Shown: piece after piece, positions 35,799 to 42,644 of the stretch
How positions within the stretch are numbered: the first letter of the stretch is position 1
Layout: every line of letters starts with the position of its first letter
Assembly (NCBI GenBank): GCA_937776645.1
Contig: CALMRI010000021.1
Span: forward strand, 1-42,644
DNA length: 42,644 bases
Direction: 5' to 3'
DNA from: an uncultured Alphaproteobacteria bacterium
GTDB lineage: Bacteria > Pseudomonadota > Alphaproteobacteria > Thalassobaculales > Thalassobaculaceae
Notes under the pieces: generated by a model
What the model saw: the letters and a program-made list of their open reading frames with translations, nothing else
The model's database searches: none
What the model was told of the DNA's origin: nothing
Program-made: the position numbers and the translations under genes

Positions 35799-36493
35799 TG
35801 CTTCGGGTCACCGGCCTCAACACGTATTACGGCACCGGCCACATCCTGCAGGGTGTGGACCTGGAAATAGAAAAGGGCCAGATCGCGGCCGTGCTGGGGC
35901 GCAACGGCGTTGGCAAGACGACGACGGTCCGTTCAATCATGGGATTGGTCCCGCCGCGCTCCGGTGAGGTTTGGCTTGGCGACACCAACATGGCCGGCTG
36001 GGCGCCATATCGCGTGGCCCGCGCCGGCGTCGCCTATGTGCCGGAAGGGCGGATGATCTTCCCGGACCTGACGGTTATCGACAATCTGCGGGTGGCCGAG
36101 CGCCGGCCAGCAAAAATTTGGCCGATGGAGCGGCTGCTTGAGCTGTTTCCGGCCCTTGCCGACCGCAGAACCCACAAAGGCTCACAGTTATCCGGCGGTG
36201 AGCAACAAATGCTGGCCGTCGCCCGTGCACTCATCACCGATCCAACGGTCATGCTATTCGATGAACCCAGCCAGGGGTTGGCCCCGTTGGTGGTCCGCGA
36301 ACTGGTTGGCGTCATCCACCGATTGCGCGATGAAGGCGTGACCGTGCTCCTCGTCGAGCAAAATCTCAAACTGGCCGAGGCGGTGGGCGACATCGTCTAT
36401 GTCATGGTCAAGGGCCGCATGATGTATCGCGCGCCGATCGCTCAGTTTCAATTGGAACGCGAAGCCGTCAAATCAAAGTACCTAGCGCTATAG
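35798..36493 (+). CDS. livF: Liv-type ABC transporter ATP-binding protein (LivF)
   Basis: A 231-aa ABC ATPase, second nucleotide-binding subunit. Walker A is GRNGVGKTT, followed by VAYVPEGRMIFPDLTV, the signature LSGGEQQMLAVARAL and Walker B LFDEPSQGLAP. The start overlaps the livG stop (TGATG). It closes the operon of binding protein, two permeases and two ATPases. Confidence 0.93.
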   Translation: MLRVTGLNTYYGTGHILQGVDLEIEKGQIAAVLGRNGVGKTTTVRSIMGLVPPRSGEVWLGDTNMAGWAPYRVARAGVAYVPEGRMIFPDLTVIDNLRVAERRPAKIWPMERLLELFPALADRRTHKGSQLSGGEQQMLAVARALITDPTVMLFDEPSQGLAPLVVRELVGVIHRLRDEGVTVLLVEQNLKLAEAVGDIVYVMVKGRMMYRAPIAQFQLEREAVKSKYLAL

Positions 36494-36563
36494 AAACGGC
36501 GCGCCAACTGCTGCGTTTTTAGAATGGGTACGCCCCGGACGTGAAACTCCACGTCGGTCGATG

Positions 36564-36701
36564 CTAAACCAACGCCACCTGCTCCAAGGCCGGTGATCGA
36601 GCCGCCGGCAGGTTGTCGTACAGATCGGCGATCAGATCGCTTTTAAGCGCCGCCCGCGCCGGATCGTCCCAAAGATTATCGAATTGCCGTGGATCGGCGG
36701 C
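36564..36701 (-). pseudogene. C-terminal sulfatase fragment
   Basis: The last 45 codons encode AADPRQFDNLWDDPARAALK and SDLIADLYDNLPAAR. This is the usual C-terminal end of alkaline-phosphatase-superfamily sulfatases (DPxExxNLWDDPAxxxxxxxL). The rest of the gene is missing: the reading frame breaks exactly at 36702, where the IS remnant begins. It may therefore be a target gene cut by that insertion. Confidence 0.6.
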
Positions 36702-36910
36702 TGTCTAGCCCCCATGTTCTGTGCCATTTCTGATTAGGGTTTCTGGGGCTGGCGGTCGCATGTTCAGGGCCTGATGTGGACGGATGTGATTGTACTGTTT
36801 GAGCCGCCGGTTGATGACGATCTGCGCCTGCTTAGTCGTCGTGAACTATTCTGCATTGAGCACCTCGCGGCGAAGGGTTCTGTTGAAGCGTTCTCCCAAG
36901 GTGAACCGGG
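36702..36910 (-). mobile_element. IS3-family remnant, transposase 3-prime end
   Basis: The sequence starts with the same terminal pattern as the intact IS next to it (TGTnnnGCCCCC then TGTGCCA). The minus strand encodes REVLNAE, a TAG in place of Trp, then QAQIVINRRLKQYNHIRPHQ and NMRPPAPETL. This is the end of an OrfB-type transposase related to but diverged from the intact one at 37048-37845. It is truncated at about 36910, after which 122 bp of unknown sequence (36911-37032) leads to the intact copy. Confidence 0.75.
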
Positions 36911-37047
36911 GTGCATAGAGAGTGGAAATTTCGTTTTTGCAAGCCCAGGGATTGGCGAAATCGCGAGGTGTAAGGGAATAAAATATGCTTGATCAAAATC
37001 TCCTCGACCGAGTCGTTTGTGGAACGCTCGAGTGTAAAGCCCCCGTT

Positions 37048-37845
37048 CTATGTACCACTTTCTGATAGGGTCTCGGGCATCGGTGGACGCATGTTCAGAG
37101 CCTGATGCGGGCGGATGTGATTGTACTGTTTCAGCCAAGTTTCGATGACGATTTGAGCCTGTCTGATTGATGTGAACCACTCTGCATTGAGAACCTCCCT
37201 GCGCAGAGTGCCGTTGAAGCGTTCGTTGTATCCGTTCTCCCAGGGGCTCCCCGGATAGATACGGATGGGCTTGATCCCAACCTTGGTAAGCCAGGTCTGA
37301 AAGTTCTCTGCGATGAACTCAGGACCATTGTCTGATCTGATGAACTCTGGTCTGCCGTGTTTCAAGAAGAGCGGATAGAGGGCTTCCAGAACCTCGGCAT
37401 TGCCCATTCGAGTCCTCACGGCCACGCACAGAGCTTCGCGGGTGTATTCATCCAGCACGGTCAACATTTTATAGGGCCGGCCGTTGGCCAGCTTGTCATG
37501 GACGAAATCTATGCTCCAGATATGGTTCCGATATTTGGGGCGCAGCCGGATGATAGAGCTGTCCTTGTGATAGAGGCGCTTCCGCTTCCTGTGACGTTGC
37601 GGTATCTGGAGACCCTCTTCCCTCCACAGCCGCTCTACCTTCTTGTGATTGACTTGCCAGCCTTCAATGCGGAGTAACGCGGCAATCTTCCTGTAACCAT
37701 AGCGGCCATACTGCTTTGCCAATCTGATCAAAGCCAGCCGAAGGCTGTCATCATTTTCAGGGGATGCCTCATAGCGCTGTGTGGACCGTGCCACGCCGAT
37801 CGTTTTGCAAGCCCGCCGCTCGGATGATCCGAGTTTCTGACGCAC
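37048..37845 (-). CDS. IS3-family transposase OrfB (DDE integrase)
   Basis: A 265-aa integrase of the rve fold. The DDE residues are visible as SIDFVHD, RSDNGPEF and NGYNERFNG, the last two in the 35-residue-spaced DxxE arrangement. The C-terminal YNHIRPHQAL is typical. OrfB lies in a different frame from orfA and has an upstream open frame (LRQALIHVRQKLGSS) that would join it to OrfA by programmed -1 frameshift, as in other IS3 elements. The slippage site is not obvious. Confidence 0.9.
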   Translation of the reverse strand: MRQKLGSSERRACKTIGVARSTQRYEASPENDDSLRLALIRLAKQYGRYGYRKIAALLRIEGWQVNHKKVERLWREEGLQIPQRHRKRKRLYHKDSSIIRLRPKYRNHIWSIDFVHDKLANGRPYKMLTVLDEYTREALCVAVRTRMGNAEVLEALYPLFLKHGRPEFIRSDNGPEFIAENFQTWLTKVGIKPIRIYPGSPWENGYNERFNGTLRREVLNAEWFTSIRQAQIVIETWLKQYNHIRPHQALNMRPPMPETLSESGT

Positions 37846-37877
37846 ATGGATTAGGGCCTGACGCAGATCGGCAATCG

Positions 37878-38165
37878 TCAGACCTTCGGCTTTAGATAAT
37901 CGAGGCTCTCCCGCAGGATCAGCTTATCCAGCTCAAGGTCCGCAACAATTCTCTTGAGGCGGGAGTTCTCCTTCTCAAGGCCCTTGAGCTCCTGAAGCTG
38001 GGACTTGCCCATCCCACCGTACCTCTTGCGCCAATTATAGTATGTTGCATCGCTGATGCCTGCTGATCGGCAAGCCATCTCTACACTGCTACCAGACGCC
38101 AGACTGAGCTCTATCTGACGCAGCAGGTTCAATACATCTTCATCGCAATATCGCTTCCTTGCCAT
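37878..38165 (-). CDS. IS3-family transposase OrfA
   Basis: A 95-aa helix-turn-helix protein: ACRSAGISDATYYNWRKRYGG is the DNA-binding helix-turn-helix, and SQLQELKGLEKENSRLKRIV is a leucine-zipper-like coiled coil. It recognises the terminal repeats of the element. It is followed by orfB in the same orientation. Confidence 0.9.
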   Translation of the reverse strand: MARKRYCDEDVLNLLRQIELSLASGSSVEMACRSAGISDATYYNWRKRYGGMGKSQLQELKGLEKENSRLKRIVADLELDKLILRESLDYLKPKV

Positions 38166-38231
38166 CCAAATACCTCCACACCTTCGTAAAATATCACGAA
38201 TTACGTGGCACAGTTATAGGGGGGCAGGACA

Positions 38232-38640
38232 GGATGGCGAGAGCACGAGGAGGCTATCAAGCGGCTTCAGGCCGAGCACAAGCGTCTCGGCGAGCGCATC
38301 AACGCCATGTATATCGACAAGCTCGACGGTAAGATCGGTGGCGACTTCTACGACAAGATGGCCGGCGAATAGCGCGAGAACCAGCAGCGCTTGCAGCGAG
38401 ACATCGACCGGCACGAGGGGGGCGAGCGGTCCTACACGGAAGATGGCGTGCGGATTCTCGAACTCGCACGCAACGCTCAGGCGCTGTTCGAACGCCAGCC
38501 CGCCCGCGAAAAACAGGCGGCTTCTCAATTTCGTACTATCGAACTGCTCGTGGGAGGACGGAGAGGTGGCCGCCACCTTCCGCCAACCCTTTGATCTGTT
38601 GGCAGAAACTGACCACTATCGCCGCCGGCTCCAAAGTAGG
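38232..38640 (+). pseudogene. Large serine recombinase C-terminal remnant
   Basis: The plus strand encodes EEAIKRLQAEHKRLGERINA, MYIDKLDGKIGGDFYDKM, a TAG at 38370-38372 where Trp is expected, then RDIDRHEGGERSYTEDGVRI and ELARNAQALFERQPAREK. A frameshift near 38508-38515 leads to RLLNFVLSNCSWEDGEVAA and TFRQPFDLLA. This is the C-terminal coiled coil and tail of phage/ICE-type serine recombinases. The N-terminal catalytic part is missing on the far side of the IS, which starts at 38231. Confidence 0.75.
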
Positions 38641-38675
38641 CGATGGCGACCGCAGGTCGTCGCAAAAGCGAGATT

Positions 38676-38749
38676 TGGCTGGGGAACCTGGATTCGAACC
38701 AGGACCGACGGAGTCAGAGTCCGTTGTTCTGCCGTTAAACTATTCCCCA
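38676..38749 (-). tRNA. tRNA-Gln (CUG)
   Basis: On the minus strand the 74-nt RNA folds into a cloverleaf. The acceptor stem TGGGGAA/TTCCCCA, D arm, anticodon stem ACGGA/TCCGT with loop CTCTGAC (anticodon CTG) and T arm CCTGGTTCGAATCCAGG are all clear. The 3-prime CCA is encoded (TGG at 38676-38678 on the plus strand). It lies next to the serine-recombinase remnant, the usual location of an integration hotspot. Confidence 0.95.
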
Positions 38750-39136
38750 GTAGGGTGCTCAGCATCAAAATCCTTTAAAATCAAAGATATACGGAGCATT
38801 GATGCGATTTCGGAAAAATATCAGCCTTCTTGGGTTATGGCAAGGGCTGGGTGGTTTTCGGCGTCGGCGAGACCGGCGCCGACCAATCGTGAGTTGGCGA
38901 TAGCCGCCTTGGCATTCGACCCATGGCCCTGGACGCCTTAAGGCGCTAGAATGTTCAGTGAAAATGCGTCCGAGCGAGGGCGCGCTGAGTTTGGAAACAA
39001 AAATGTCAACCGGCCGACATATAGAGGCGCGCCGGTTTCGCTCCCGCGATGATCTGCGGGCCGGTCATCCGTCGACTGACCGTGCCGGAGTCGTGTCGGC
39101 GATACCGGGAAACCGCGCCGCGTTAGCGGGCGTTCG
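38750..39136. other. Intergenic region upstream of Ppx/GppA and tRNA-Gln
   Basis: Promoters for tRNA-Gln (leftward) and for the Ppx/GppA gene (rightward) should lie here. No independent gene is convincing. A plus-strand frame near 38958 ends in AIPGNRAALAGVR just before the Ppx/GppA start, one base out of frame; it could be an N-terminal extension if the sequence contains an error. Confidence 0.3.
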
Positions 39137-40084
39137 GTGCTGGCGGCGCTTGATCTAGGGACCAACAATTGCCGGTTGTTGATCGCCCGTCCCGCCAATG
39201 ATGCGTTTCACGTGATTGACGCGTTTTCCCGGATCGTCCGGCTGGGCCAAGGGATTACGACGACGAAGACGCTTTCCGTCGCGGCGATGAACCGGACCCT
39301 TGATGCCCTTAAGGTCTGCGCCGATAAGATGCGCCGGCGCGAGGTGACACTGGCCCGGGTGGTTGCGACGGAGGCTTGCCGCAGAGCCGAAAATTGCGGC
39401 GAATTCATCGAGCGCGTCAGCCACGAGACCGGGCTTGATTTGGAGATTATCTCCAACCGCGAAGAGGCGGAACTAGCCCTGACCGGCTGTTTACCGCTCT
39501 TCGACCCGGCGATCCCCGACGCCATCGTGTTCGATATTGGCGGCGGCAGTACGGAATTGGCATGGATGCGCCGCGATGGCGATGGCGAACGGACCGCGCT
39601 GGAGGTGATGTCGATGCCGATCGGCGTGGTCACGTTAAACGAGAAATACGGCGGCGATCGCTTCGATGCTGAAACCTATCGCGCCATGGTCCTGGAGTGC
39701 GCCGCCCAGTTGAGCGCCTTTGATAAGGCCTATGGCATTGTTGAACGCGTGCGCAGCGGCGAGGTCCAGATGCTCGGTACCTCCGGCACGGTGACCACGC
39801 TGGCGGGCCTGCGACTGAACCTCAAACGCTATATTCGGGACCGGGTCGATGGGACCAGTTTGGATTTTAGCGATATCTATAAGATGACCCATGATCTGGC
39901 CGGGATGGATTTTAAGGGCCGGGCGGCGCAGCCCTGTATCGGCTATGAACGCGCCGATCTGGTGGTTGCGGGCTGCGCGATCCTTGAGGCGATTTGTGAA
40001 CAATGGCCGGTCGGGCGGTTACGTGTCGCTGACCGGGGGGTCCGGGAAGGCATTTTGTTTGGCCTTCTGGACCAGCTTGACTAA
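39137..40084 (+). CDS. Ppx/GppA family phosphatase
   Basis: A 315-aa exopolyphosphatase/guanosine-pentaphosphatase-type protein of the ASKHA fold. It has ALDLGTNNCRLLIARP (phosphate-1), GGGSTELAWM (phosphate-2) and ADRGVREGILFGLL at the end. The family hydrolyses polyphosphate or pppGpp. It starts at GTG 39137; no better start exists in frame because a stop precedes it at 39077. The N-terminus is thus unusually short (starts two residues before the nucleotide motif). It is followed 26 nt later by rlmE. Confidence 0.88.
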   Translation: MLAALDLGTNNCRLLIARPANDAFHVIDAFSRIVRLGQGITTTKTLSVAAMNRTLDALKVCADKMRRREVTLARVVATEACRRAENCGEFIERVSHETGLDLEIISNREEAELALTGCLPLFDPAIPDAIVFDIGGGSTELAWMRRDGDGERTALEVMSMPIGVVTLNEKYGGDRFDAETYRAMVLECAAQLSAFDKAYGIVERVRSGEVQMLGTSGTVTTLAGLRLNLKRYIRDRVDGTSLDFSDIYKMTHDLAGMDFKGRAAQPCIGYERADLVVAGCAILEAICEQWPVGRLRVADRGVREGILFGLLDQLD

Positions 40085-40110
40085 CCAATGCCGGTGATCG
40101 GGACCGTTGA

Positions 40111-40833
40111 ATGAATGGCAAGCGGGGCGGCGGCGACAACCGTCAACGAGGCAGCGGCGCGCGCACCGCGACGGTGCGCCTGAAGACCGCCAAGGGCCGC
40201 ACGGTGTCCTCGCAACGCTGGCTTCAGCGACAGTTGAACGACCCCTATGTGCAGGAAGCCCAGCGGCTTGGCTACCGCTCGCGCTCGGCCTTCAAGTTGA
40301 TGCAGCTGGATGAGCGTTTCAAGTTTCTGGCCGCTGGAAGCCGGGTGGTCGACCTTGGGGCGGCGCCGGGGGGCTGGACCCAGGTCGTGGCGTCTCGGGT
40401 GCTTTCCAAGGGGGAGCCGGGTCGGGTGGTCGGCCTGGATATCCTGGAGATGGAACCGGTGCCCGGGGCGGAGATCCTGCTGGCTGATTTCCTGACCGAC
40501 GAGGGATTGGCCGAACTCATCAGCCTGCTTGGTGGACCGGCCGACCTGGTGCTCAGCGACATGGCGGCGCCGACTACCGGCCACCCGCCGACCGACCATT
40601 TGCGCACCGCGGCCCTGTGCGAGGCCGCCTTCGACTTCGCCGAGACCGTGCTCAGCCCTGGCGGCAGTTTCGTTGCCAAGGTGTTCAAGGGCGGCAGCGA
40701 GCGTAATTTGCTGCTGCGGATGAAACAGTCTTTCGGCTCGGTGCGCCATGCCAAGCCGGCGGCGAGCCGCTCCGAGTCGCCGGAAACCTATGTTGTGGCA
40801 ATGCACTTTCGTGGCTCTGGCGCTGGCTTCTAG
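40111..40833 (+). CDS. rlmE: 23S rRNA (uridine-2-prime-O-)methyltransferase RlmE (FtsJ)
   Basis: A 240-aa Rossmann-fold methyltransferase that methylates U2552 of 23S rRNA. Its motifs are SRSAFKLMQLDERF (catalytic Lys), VVDLGAAPGGWTQV (SAM binding), VLSDMAAPTTGHPPTDH (Asp), FVAKVFKGGSER (Lys) and ESPETYVVA (Glu), the K-D-K-E tetrad of the family. The basic glycine-rich N-terminus is longer than in E. coli and typical of alphaproteobacteria. Confidence 0.95.
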   Translation: MNGKRGGGDNRQRGSGARTATVRLKTAKGRTVSSQRWLQRQLNDPYVQEAQRLGYRSRSAFKLMQLDERFKFLAAGSRVVDLGAAPGGWTQVVASRVLSKGEPGRVVGLDILEMEPVPGAEILLADFLTDEGLAELISLLGGPADLVLSDMAAPTTGHPPTDHLRTAALCEAAFDFAETVLSPGGSFVAKVFKGGSERNLLLRMKQSFGSVRHAKPAASRSESPETYVVAMHFRGSGAGF

Positions 40834-40955
40834 CAAGGCCGGAGCCCAAGCGCGCCAAGGCCTGGGGCGCTGGTGCGGGGCGGCGACGAAATGCCGCTTG
40901 GATCATGCGCGTGTAGCTGTATAGTGCGCCGCCACCGATCCCTGCGGAGGCCCCC

Positions 40956-42417
40956 ATGCAAATTCGTGACGCCTTGACCTTCGACGACGTGCTCCTCGAG
41001 CCGGCGCGTTCATCGGTATTGCCCGCGTCGGTGAAGACCGAAACCCGGCTGACAGCGGCAATCACGCTCGGCATTCCGGTAATTTCCGCCGCCATGGATA
41101 CGGTGACGGAAAGTCGTCTGGCGATCGCCATGGCGCAGCTCGGCTCGCTTGGTGTGATCCATAAGAACATGACGGTCGAACGCCAGTCCGCCGAGGTTCG
41201 CGCGGTTAAGAAATTCGAAGCGGGCATGGTGGTCAATCCGGTGACTATTCACCCCGACCAAACCTTGGCCGATGCGCTTGGATTTAATGGACCGCCATAA
41301 GATCAGCGGTATTCCGGTCGTGCGTCGGCGCACCGACCGGCTTGCCGGCATCCTGACCAATCGGGATGTCCGGTTTGCCACCGACCGCAACCAGTTGGTG
41401 CGCGAGTTGATGACCAAACGGGTTATCACCGTTTCGGAGGACGTCACCTCGGCCGAGGCGCGACGGCTGTTGCATAAGCATCGCATCGAAAAGCTGATCG
41501 TGGTCGATGGTGATCAAAAATGCGTCGGGCTGATCACGGTGAAAGACATTGAGAAGGCGGAGAACCATCCCGATGCCTGCAAGGATTCCCAGGGTCGGTT
41601 GCGGGCCGCGGCGGCGACTGGGATTGGCGATGAGGGGTTGGCCCGGGCCGAAGCCCTGTTCGATGCCGAAGTGGATCTGATCGTGATCGACACCGCGCAT
41701 GGCCATTCCGAAAACGTTCTGAACTCAGTGAATCGGATTCGCAAACTATCCAATTACACCCAAATCATCGCTGGTAATGTCGCTACCGGGGATGGCGCCA
41801 GGGCATTGATCGACGCCGGCGCCGATGCGGTGAAGGTGGGCATCGGTCCGGGGTCAATCTGCACCACCCGGATGGTCGCCGGGGTCGGGGTGCCGCAGTT
41901 GACGGCGGTGGTCGACGCGGTGGCGGTCTGCAACAAGGCCGGGATTCCGGTGATTTCGGATGGCGGCATCAAATATTCCGGTGATTTAGCCAAGGCGATC
42001 GCCGCCGGCGCCGATTGCGCGATGATCGGCTCGCTATTCGCCGGTACCGATGAGAGCCCCGGGGATGTCTACCTATATCAGGGGCGGTCGTATAAGGCGT
42101 ATCGCGGCATGGGCTCGATCGGCGCCATGGCCCGTGGCTCAGCGGATCGCTATTTTCAGGAAGAGGTTTCCGATCACCTCAAGCTGGTACCTGAAGGTAT
42201 TGAGGCGCAGGTGCCTTACAAGGGTGCCATCTCGGCCGTGGTGCATCAGCTGATCGGCGGATTGAAGGCGGCGATGGGTTATACCGGCAACGCCACGATC
42301 CAGGATATGCAGAACGGCTGCCGCTTCTTGCGGATCACCAATGCCGGCCTTCGCGAAAGCCACGTGCATGACGTGTCGATCACCCGTGAAGCGCCCAACT
42401 ATAGGCCTAATCTATGA
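40956..42417 (+). CDS. guaB: Inosine-5-prime-monophosphate dehydrogenase, one frameshift
   Basis: GuaB converts IMP to XMP with NAD, the committed step to GTP. The N-terminus ([31 protein letters not shown]) and the rest with the CBS domain pair, [29 protein letters not shown] with the catalytic Cys and the flap region are all present. At the GG at 41280-41281 one extra base breaks the frame (ALGFNGPP then TAA); deleting it restores [18 protein letters not shown], the CBS domain sequence. An essential gene that is otherwise flawless suggests a sequence or assembly error, though a real recent mutation cannot be excluded. It overlaps the next gene by 4 nt. Confidence 0.9.
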
Positions 42418-42644
42418 CCCCTGCCGCCCGAATCGCTGCGGCGATCGAAGTGCTTGAGGCGGCCGACCGCGAGAAGGTCGCGTCGGATCGGATCCTGTCC
42501 GAGTTTTTTCGCCGTCGGCGCTATGCCGGCGCGAAGGACCGGGCGGCGGTCAATGTCCGGGTCTATGGCGCGGTTCGGCGGCGCATGCGGCTGGATTGGT
42601 GGCTGGCGCGGACCGGGATGGAGGCGACGCCGCGGACGCGGATT
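42414..42644 (+). CDS. RsmB/NOP-family rRNA cytosine-C5 methyltransferase, partial
   Basis: ATG 42414 overlaps the guaB stop by 4 nt. The 77 visible codons encode [38 protein letters not shown] and WWLARTG, resembling the NusB-like N-terminal region of RsmB-type m5C methyltransferases. The SAM-binding domain would lie beyond the window, so the assignment is provisional. The gene is cut by the window edge. Confidence 0.7.
   Translation, partial: MTPAARIAAAIEVLEAADREKVASDRILSEFFRRRRYAGAKDRAAVNVRVYGAVRRRMRLDWWLARTGMEATPRTRI

Larger units (their letters stand above)
37033..38231 (-). mobile_element. IS3-family insertion sequence, apparently complete (IS407-like group)
   Basis: A 1.2-kb element with terminal inverted repeats: TGTAAAGCCCCC at 37033-37044, and its match as the reverse complement of 38231 leftwards, TGTCCTGCCCCC. 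Further bases TGTACCA/TGTGCCA near both ends also agree. It carries orfA (37878-38165) and orfB (37048-37845) on the minus strand. I see no clear target duplication: the flanks differ. It is flanked by a related remnant (36702) and a serine recombinase pseudogene. Confidence 0.85.

Noticed and set aside
36764..37180. A 138-codon minus-strand frame spanning two IS copies
   Set aside because: It only joins out-of-frame transposase debris with unknown sequence; the true frame is the IS3 OrfB tail.
38591..38941. A reading frame with AGEPGFEPGPTESESVV
   Set aside because: This is the familiar spurious translation of a tRNA gene; the tRNA-Gln on the minus strand explains it.
1..42644. CRISPR arrays
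   Set aside because: I saw no regularly spaced short direct repeats anywhere in the window.

Overview
The window is a GC-rich chromosomal segment that looks alphaproteobacterial, probably a Rhodospirillales-like marine lineage. The basis is gene content and order: the YfgM-like/bamB/der block, radA-cvpA-purF, alphaproteobacterial DUF2794 and DUF3126 proteins, a Ppx/GppA-rlmE-guaB-RsmB-type block, and several ABC and short-chain dehydrogenase (SDR) catabolic genes. No taxonomic marker such as rRNA is present, so the placement is an inference.

Layout. 1-4.4 kb: radA, cvpA, purF and an SDR, all on +. 4.7-8.1 kb: der, bamB and a YfgM-like protein on -. 8.5-9.3 kb: DUF2794 and a small zinc-ribbon protein. 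9.3-11.5 kb: a decaying coding-like stretch, an SDR with one frameshift and a badly degraded PhoX-type phosphatase. 11.5-13.5 kb: a thiamine-diphosphate E1 alpha/beta pair without E2/E3. 13.5-17.8 kb: nucleoside hydrolase, DUF3126, SDR, VOC protein and alpha/beta hydrolase. 18-18.4 kb: a chimeric pseudogene (PotD-like fused to a class C beta-lactamase-like tail). 18.5-25.5 kb: an NMT1/THI5-like binding protein diverging from a compact cluster of threonine-aldolase-like, HyuA, HyuB and HCCA-isomerase-like genes. 25.6-27.8 kb: a graveyard of truncated genes (integrase, photolyase, pentapeptide-repeat protein, Baeyer-Villiger monooxygenase). 28.1-36.5 kb: amidohydrolase, an SDR that lacks the catalytic Tyr/Lys, an acyl-CoA ligase and a complete branched-chain-amino-acid-type ABC transporter. 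36.5-38.7 kb: a sulfatase tail, a broken and an intact IS3-family element, a serine-recombinase remnant and tRNA-Gln(CUG). 39.1-42.6 kb: Ppx/GppA, rlmE, guaB (one frameshift) and the start of an RsmB-type methyltransferase.

How the genes work together. The housekeeping blocks cover DNA repair, purine synthesis (purF, guaB), outer-membrane assembly and ribosome maturation. The accessory blocks read as uptake-plus-catabolism modules: one built on hydantoinase/oxoprolinase-type ATPase subunits plus an aldolase, the other on an amidohydrolase, an acyl-CoA ligase and a Liv transporter. Substrates cannot be read from sequence.

The most striking feature is the density of independently decayed genes (at least nine) in the accessory intervals, next to IS and recombinase debris. 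This suggests ongoing gene loss, as in early host association or relaxed selection. Two single-base frameshifts in otherwise intact genes (an SDR and guaB) may instead be sequence errors.
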